A DNA stretch of 18,048 nucleotides from CAYSIX01 sp964431205 (lineage in GTDB: Bacteria > Planctomycetota > Phycisphaerae > Phycisphaerales > Phycisphaeraceae): contig CAYSIX010000065.1 of NCBI GenBank assembly GCA_964431205.1, positions 1 to 18,048 of the forward strand, written 5' to 3'. How positions within the stretch are numbered: position 1 is the first letter of the stretch; each line of letters begins with the position of its first letter. The notes beneath the pieces are model-generated. The model searched no databases, was not told the DNA's origin, and saw nothing but the letters and a program-made list of their open reading frames with translations. Position numbers and translations under genes: made by a program. Positions 13,536-18,048 of the stretch are shown piece after piece.

Positions 13536-14855
13536 GTGGTGGTTTCCAGACCGGAGGGTGGACAATCGCCGAACGAGATGAAGTGCCGATCGCTTTCAGA
13601 TCAAGGGGTCGCGAGGCATTTCGAATCCGATGAAGGGCCGCGTCGGCCGTGTGTGATCGCAGGCCGGGTGGGCGGCAGGTCGTCACGCGCGACGGAGCTG
13701 GCGCCGGTTCGAGTTACGGCCTTGGCGCTGTTGATCGGGCTGTGTGTGATCGGGGCCTGGGCCGCCGGGGCGCAGGAGCAGCGGGCAAAGGATCCGGAAG
13801 CAGTGGAACCGGCGCCGGCGCCCGGCGGTGCCGCGACGCCCCCGTTGACCATCGACGCGGTCGAGGCGCGGCTGGAAAGCCTCGATGAGAAGGAATCGGC
13901 GCCGAGGGAACTCTACGAAGAGGCGCTGGAGCTGTTGCGTCAACGTGCGGAGCACGAGGCGGCTGCACGAGAGTTTCGACAACTGACGGACGAAGCCGAG
14001 CAACGGCTGGCGTCGATCCGTGAGGAGCTTGAGAAGCCGGTCGAGGACCTGTCGCCGGATCTCGACCTGAGCGCTGCGCTGGTGGAGCTCGAGCAGCGCG
14101 AGGTTCAGGCGGCGGCGGAGCTGGACGTGGCGCGGCGGCGCGTGACCGAGCTGGAGGCCGAGGCCGGGCGCCGCCAGGGGCGGCTCACGGAGCTGCCGAG
14201 CCTGCTGGCCAAGGCGCGTCAACGGTTGAAGGAGCTGGAGGAGAGCCCGCAGATCACCGCGGCGGAGGGCGAATCGCCGGCGTTGACCGAGGCACGACGC
14301 CTGCTGCGCATCGCGCAAACGCAGGCGCTCGAAGCCGAGATCGCGGCGCTCGAGGCCGAAGCCGCCAGCTACGACGCGCGGCGGGACCTGCTGCGGGCCC
14401 GTCGCGACCGGGCGGCCCGTCGCGTCGAAGTGTTGCAGCGGGCGGTTGCCGCGTGGGCGGAGCTGGCGAATGAGAAGCGCCTCAAGGAAGCCGAGCAGGC
14501 CGCCCAGGAAGTCGAACGCCTCACCCGTGAGGCCGCTCGACGCCACCCCGTCCTGCGCGAGTTTGCCGCCGAGATCGACGCGATGGCCACGCGACGCGCC
14601 CAGGAGCAGGGCGTCCCGCAAGCGATCGCCGAGGCGAAGCGGGAGATGGCGGACTTCCGCGCGCGTCTTGAAGAGATGCGCAAGCAGTACGCCGTCGCGA
14701 CCCGACGGATCGAGGCGTCGGGTGTCAATCGCGCGGTCGGGTTGTTTCTCCGGCGTCAGTACGAATCGCTTCCCGACCTCGACGAGCTCTCGCGCCGCGT
14801 CACCGCGATTCATCGTGAGCTCGTCGAGGCCGAGCTTCAGATGATCGAACGGTAA
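13536..14855 (+). CDS. MscK-type mechanosensitive channel, N-terminal periplasmic part (broken at the gap)
   Basis: This is the first part of one large channel gene. From GTG 13536 it encodes about 439 residues: a basic N-terminus, a hydrophobic segment about 60-80 residues in (V-T-A-L-A-L-L-I-G-L-C-V-I-G, then A-Q-E-Q) that looks like an export signal, a Pro/Ala-rich linker, and more than 300 residues of Glu/Ala/Arg/Leu-rich coiled coil. Long periplasmic coiled coils before the channel are typical of MscK (KefA). The frame ends in TAA at 14853-14855, 3 nt before a run of ten N, and the same frame resumes after it. GTG 13536 is favoured by AAGGGAGG 7 nt upstream; ATG 13512 in the same frame has no ribosome site. 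A start nearer the signal segment, such as a GTG in the 13660-13680 region, would fit usual signal-peptide length better, so the true start is uncertain. Confidence 0.8.
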   Translation: MVVSRPEGGQSPNEMKCRSLSDQGVARHFESDEGPRRPCVIAGRVGGRSSRATELAPVRVTALALLIGLCVIGAWAAGAQEQRAKDPEAVEPAPAPGGAATPPLTIDAVEARLESLDEKESAPRELYEEALELLRQRAEHEAAAREFRQLTDEAEQRLASIREELEKPVEDLSPDLDLSAALVELEQREVQAAAELDVARRRVTELEAEAGRRQGRLTELPSLLAKARQRLKELEESPQITAAEGESPALTEARRLLRIAQTQALEAEIAALEAEAASYDARRDLLRARRDRAARRVEVLQRAVAAWAELANEKRLKEAEQAAQEVERLTREAARRHPVLREFAAEIDAMATRRAQEQGVPQAIAEAKREMADFRARLEEMRKQYAVATRRIEASGVNRAVGLFLRRQYESLPDLDELSRRVTAIHRELVEAELQMIER

Positions 14856-14858
14856 GAG

Positions 14859-14868
14859 NNNNNNNNNN
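14859..14868. other. Assembly gap (ten N)
   Basis: Ten N interrupt the channel gene. The left flank ends with AAGAG (14854-14858) and the right flank begins with AAGAG (14869-14873). If these are one overlapping pentamer, joining them keeps the reading frame and leaves only the TAA at 14853 as an interruption. Confidence 0.95.
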
Positions 14869-17306
14869 AAGAGGCCCGCGCACAGGCCGGTGACGTCGAT
14901 GCGCAAGTCCGGCAACTGCTCGAACAGATCGACGGGGCGAACGAAAAGATCGAAGCGGCCGCCCGCGAGCTGGTGGTCGCCCGACGCGACCTGCTCGGTC
15001 GGTTGGCGAACGATTCGGCCAGCTACTTTGAGACGCTGGTCGAGTTCGAAGCCGTCGCGATTGCGCTCGACGAGGCCGCGCGGAGCTACGCCGACTTTAT
15101 CCGCGAGCGCATTCTCTGGGTTCGCAGCATTCCGTCCGAACGCGGTGCCAGCCTCTCGGACCTGCGCGAGACGGGTCAGTGGCTGCTTGATCGCGAGGTC
15201 TGGAGCCGCACCTGGGTCCGCGTGCATCGAGACCTGATGACGGACCTGCCGACCTACGTCTTGTCCGTCGGGCTGCTTGCCGGTCTCTGGGTCGCCGCCG
15301 GGTGGTGCTCCCGACGCCTGCGGTTCATCGCGGGGCAAGTGGGCCGACTCCATTCCGATTCGTTCAAGTACACGCTCGAAGCGGTGGGCCTGACGTTCGT
15401 GATCGCCGTGCCGGCACCGGCGATGCTCTGGTGGCTCGGCTGGGTGATCGGCCGTCCCCTCGATCAGACCGAGCTGGCGCTGGCCGTGGCGCAGGGGCTC
15501 AAGAACGGCGTCCAGTTGTTGCTGCTGCTGTTGCTGCTGCGACACGTGATGGGCCCAAAGGGCCTGGGGCCGGCACATTTCGGCTGGGCCCGCGCGGTCA
15601 CCGACCACGTCCGTCGGCACGTTCGGTGGCTGACTCCCGTCCTGGTCATCTGCGTGGTCTTGATCACCACGCTGTATCAGGCAGGCCTGGAGGCGGCGGT
15701 CGCTTCGGTCGGCCGCCTCGCGTTCACCCTCGTCGCCCTTTCCGTGTCCGTGGCGTTCTGGCGCCTGTTTCGACCTAGCTCGCCGTTCGTCACCGAGCTG
15801 CTGCGGACCAATCCCCAGGCGTGGTTGACACGACTCCGCTACGTCTGGTTCCCCCTTCTCGTCGCCGCCCCGATTGCGCTGGTCATCATCGCCTGGCTCG
15901 GTTACTTCTACAGCGCGCTGCAGTTGGCGGTGCGGCTGGAGCAGACGCTCGGGCTCGCGGTGCTCGTGCTGTTTCTCTACGGCCTGCTCCAGCGATGGCT
16001 GCTGGTGGCCCGGCGACACCTCGCCATCGAGGAGGCCAAACGGCGCCGGGATCAAGCGCTCGCCGAGGCTCGTGCCAAGTCCGCCTCCGATGACGCCCCC
16101 AGCGACATCACGCCGCTGGTCATCGACGAGGACTCGCTCGACCTGCCGGCGATAAGCTCGCAGTCCCAGGAACTGTTTCGCACACTCGTGTTTGTCACCG
16201 CCGCCGTCGGGCTCTTTCTGATCTGGTCCGCCGACCTGCCCGCGCTGCGCGCCCTGAACTGGGTCCAGCTCTACCCGCAGGTGCGCGTCGTCGAGGCGAC
16301 CGGCACCCGGGACATCGCCCTCTTGAGCGGTGGCGCCGCTCCCCCGGCCACCACCGGCGCGGCCAGCGATGCCGGTCCCGCCGGCAAGCCATCCCCGACG
16401 GCCCCCTCGCCCACGCCCGCCTTGCCAGGCGAAACCGGCGAAGAATCGGCGTCGCGCGCCGAGAACGAACCGATCACCATCACGCTCGCTGACGTCGCCC
16501 TGGCTCTGCTGATCCTGGCGCTGACCTTCATCGCCTTCCGAAACCTGCCCGGGCTCGTGGAGATGTTTCTTCTCCAGCGACTGCCCCTCGATTCGGGCGC
16601 CAGACACGCCCTGCAGACCGTCCTGACCTACGCCATCGCCATCATCGGCGTGGTCGCGGCCTGCAGCATGGTCGGGATCACCTGGTCACGCGTACAGTGG
16701 CTCGCCGCCGCCCTGACCTTCGGGCTGGCCTTCGGCCTCCAGGAGATCGTCGCCAACTTCGTCTCCGGCCTGATCATCCTCGCCGAACGACCCATCCGCA
16801 TCGGCGACACCGTCACCGTCGGCAATGTCAGCGGCACCGTCACCCGAATCCGCATCCGCGCCACGACCATCACCGACTGGGACCGCAAGGAAATGGTGAT
16901 CCCCAACAAAACCTTCATCACCCAGGACGTCATCAACTGGACCCTCTCCGACCCGACCCTGCGGATCATCATCCCCGTCGGCGTCAGCTACGGCGCCGAC
17001 ATCCACAAGGCCGAGCAGACCCTGCTCGACATCGCCCGCGCCCACCCCAAGGTGTTGAGCGATCCGAAGCCGACTGCGCTCTTCGCCAGCTTCGGCGACA
17101 GCACGCTCAACTTCGAGCTACGCGTCTACATCCCGAGCATCGAACACCTCGTGTCTGTCCGACACGACCTGCACAAGCGCATCACCGAGAAGTTTCGCGA
17201 AGCCGATATCGAGATCGCCTTTCCCCAACGCGACATCAACGTTCGTTCGGTCGAGGGGCTGCAAGAGCTGGTCCAGAAACGCGAATCGGTCGTGGACGTC
17301 GAGTGA
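14869..17306 (+). CDS. MscK-type mechanosensitive channel, membrane and MscS-domain part
   Basis: After the gap the same frame runs for 811 residues to TGA at 17304-17306; the first possible internal start is GTG 14973, but this is almost certainly the continuation of the preceding part. The end of the coiled coil is followed by about eleven hydrophobic segments, the number known for MscK, including a run of eight leucines near 15520. A Pro/Ala/Thr-rich loop (16330-16460) lies before the last three helices. The pore-lining helix is at 16698-16785 (A-L-T-F-G-L-A-F-G-L-Q-E-I-V-A-N-F-V-S-G), followed by the MscS beta domain with R-P-I-R-I-G-D-T-V and I-P-N-K-T-F, and the C-terminal alpha/beta vestibule. 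Such channels open on membrane tension and release solutes during osmotic downshock. The whole protein would be about 1,250 residues, slightly longer than E. coli MscK (1,120). Confidence 0.92.
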
Positions 17307-17594
17307 GGCTCGTCCAAGGTGCTCGCGGGCCGAGTTCGGCGCGGCCGCGACGCCAGCCCCTCAGCCCCTCCGCACAGGGCGGGCAAACCGTCTCGACCAC
17401 GGGATCCATGCGCGACGGCGCGGCGAACGCCACGGCTGTCCCAGGCCCCATCGCCACCCGCTCACCCCGACCCGCCCGCACCGTCGCAATGGTCAACACA
17501 GACGTCAACGCTCCGCCGCTTGAGCTCAGATGTCGATTGCAGGTCGGCTGACCGCTGCCCGGACACGCCGCCGTGACCGGCGCCCTTCCAATCG

Positions 17595-17606
17595 GCTCAC
17601 GTGAGC
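17595..17606. repeat. 12-bp perfect palindrome
   Basis: GCTCACGTGAGC at 17595-17606 reads the same on both strands. Its size and symmetry would fit a dimeric DNA-binding protein. It is the leftmost of three inverted repeats before the tRNA fragment. Confidence 0.6.
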
Positions 17607-17705
17607 ACCACAGCCGGCGGTTCGGTCGCCCCCGGATCGAGTCCGGCGGTGCAGTCGTCCCTCCACCGGCACTGGCCGCAGCCGTGGCAAGGGGCGGCTT
17701 CCTTG

Positions 17706-17730
17706 GAAACGGTCAATTGTTGACCGTTTC
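17706..17730. repeat. 25-bp inverted repeat with 11-bp perfect arms
   Basis: GAAACGGTCAA (17706-17716) and TTGACCGTTTC (17720-17730) are exact complements around a TTG centre. The patch is AT-rich compared with its surroundings. Neither strand has a T-tract after it, so a protein-binding site (operator or recombinase site) is more likely than a terminator. Confidence 0.8.
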
Positions 17731-17755
17731 GCGGTGCCGCACCTTCAGAAAGGGT

Positions 17756-17773
17756 TGACGCTAACCAGCGTCA
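17756..17773. repeat. Inverted repeat with 7-bp arms beside the tRNA fragment
   Basis: TGACGCT (17756-17762) and AGCGTCA (17767-17773) are exact complements around an AACC centre. It lies 19 nt from the 3' end of the tRNA-Ala fragment. Confidence 0.65.
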
Positions 17774-17791
17774 TCAGCGGGGTTTGTCTGA

Positions 17792-18048
17792 ATGGAGCCG
17801 AAGGGGATCGAACCCTCAACCTCTGCATTGCGAACGCAGCGGCGCGCCGTTCCAAGTCTTGAAAACAAAGCACTTACGAGCGACGCCGACGCCGCTTGTG
17901 GTCCTGCTTGTGGTCAAAACTCGGAATCGGTGCACGGTGAGCCCGCCCCGAGCGACTTCGCCGCCGCCCTAGCGCTGGTGGCGCGGCTGCCCCTGGCTGA
18001 TGCCCGCCCGGCCGCGACCCGCCGAGGCGTCCTATCTTGGGTCGCTGC
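17792..18048 (+). CDS. Open frame crossing the tRNA fragment, possible tail of an integrase (partial)
   Basis: A frame open from ATG 17792 (directly after an in-frame TGA at 17789) runs at least 85 codons to the window edge. Its first 17 residues, E-P-K-G-I-E-P-S-T-S-A-L-R-T-Q-R, are simply the antisense of the tRNA fragment and are no proof of coding. The following residues (Cys-containing A-C-G-P-A-C-G, then a helix-like D-F-A-A-A-L-A-L-V-A-R-L-P-L-A-D-A) resemble, from memory, C-terminal tails of planctomycete tyrosine-type integrases whose genes end over a tRNA attachment site. No catalytic integrase domain is present upstream. In DNA this GC-rich, an 85-codon open frame can also arise by chance. 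Confidence 0.3.
   Translation, partial: MEPKGIEPSTSALRTQRRAVPSLENKALTSDADAACGPACGQNSESVHGEPAPSDFAAALALVARLPLADARPAATRRGVLSWVA
17793..17845 (-). pseudogene. 3' fragment of a tRNA-Ala(CGC) gene
   Basis: Read on the minus strand, a tRNA structure is complete from the anticodon arm to the discriminator base. The anticodon stem CTGCG/TGCAG encloses the loop TTCGCAA (17834-17828), giving anticodon CGC; the variable loop is AGGTT; the T-arm is GAGGG-TTCGATC-CCCTT; then the 3' acceptor strand CGGCTCC and A73 (17793). T at position 70 and A73 fit alanine identity (G3:U70). The D-arm and the matching 5' acceptor strand are missing: neither GGAGCCG nor GGGGCCG occurs upstream on this strand in the window. 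A 3' tRNA fragment is the usual scar of an element that integrated into a tRNA gene. Confidence 0.7.

Larger units (their letters stand above)
17307..17791. other. Gene-free region with palindromes
   Basis: No convincing gene is visible between the channel stop and the tRNA fragment. Frames exist on both strands (for example a 90-codon minus frame at 17236-17508 that overlaps the channel), but they have no ribosome site or recognised similarity. No terminator with a T-tract follows the channel gene. The right half contains three inverted repeats, listed separately. Confidence 0.5.

Noticed and set aside
13683..16607. 974-codon minus-strand frame crossing the N gap
   Set aside because: It is antisense to the MscK-type gene, is Arg/Gln/Gly-rich without domains, and crosses the gap only because N codons are not read as stops.
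17236..17508. 90-codon minus-strand frame downstream of the channel gene
   Set aside because: It overlaps the end of the channel gene in antisense, has no recognised similarity and no ribosome site.
17784..17972. Plus-strand 62-codon frame beginning S-E-W-S-R-R-G-S-N-P-Q-P-L-H
   Set aside because: This peptide is a well-known artefact of translating the antisense of a tRNA gene; the region is better explained by the tRNA-Ala fragment.
1..18048. CRISPR array, insertion sequence or defence gene cluster
   Set aside because: No regularly spaced repeats, transposase motifs or recognisable defence domains were seen on either strand.

Overview
The window is about 18 kb of GC-rich DNA, most likely from a planctomycete of the class Phycisphaerae, and from a draft or metagenome assembly because it contains one run of ten N. 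The lineage call is an inference. It rests on two secreted proteins ending in paired calcium-loop (dockerin-type) repeats, one of which also has a PEP-CTERM sorting tail; on a LacI-type regulator placed beside the PEP-CTERM gene; and on the overall GC bias and gene style.

Layout: (1) 1-717, plus strand: the C-terminal part of a secreted protein with two dockerin-like repeats. (2) 812-1279, minus: a four-helix membrane protein of the hydroxylaminobenzene mutase type, convergent with the first gene, with terminator-like hairpins between them. (3) 1389-7223, minus: a complete fatty-acid and phospholipid initiation cluster in the order rpmF-plsX-fabH-fabD-fabG-acpP-fabF. PlsX makes acyl-phosphate for phospholipid synthesis, FabD loads malonyl groups on ACP, FabH starts chains, FabG reduces and FabF elongates. 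The rpmF-plsX-fabH-fabD part is very tight (overlaps of 1 and 4 nt, then a 1-nt gap), whereas acpP has its own near-consensus promoter. rpmF carries an in-frame TAG at codon 36. (4) 7554-9793, minus: a LacI-family regulator followed by a PEP-CTERM protein, ended by a strong intrinsic terminator. The regulator has a sigma70-like promoter with a 10-bp sequence at its expected start site that is repeated in inverted orientation about 95 bp upstream. (5) 10051-10404, minus: an AhpD-like carboxymuconolactone decarboxylase family protein. (6) 10642-12935, minus: a two-subunit sodium:solute symporter (DUF4212 small subunit plus large subunit). (7) 13536-17306, plus: a large MscK-type mechanosensitive channel, split by an in-frame TAA next to the assembly gap. 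(8) 17307-18048: no intact gene. It holds several palindromes, a 3' fragment of a tRNA-Ala(CGC) gene, and an open frame running off the window that may be the tail of an integrase.

The points most worth a second look are the interrupted rpmF, the tRNA-fragment/palindrome region at the right end (a possible attachment-site scar), the LacI/PEP-CTERM/dockerin module with its candidate operator pair, and the broken MscK gene. I did not find a clear new multi-gene system such as a defence island, a CRISPR array or a biosynthetic cluster.
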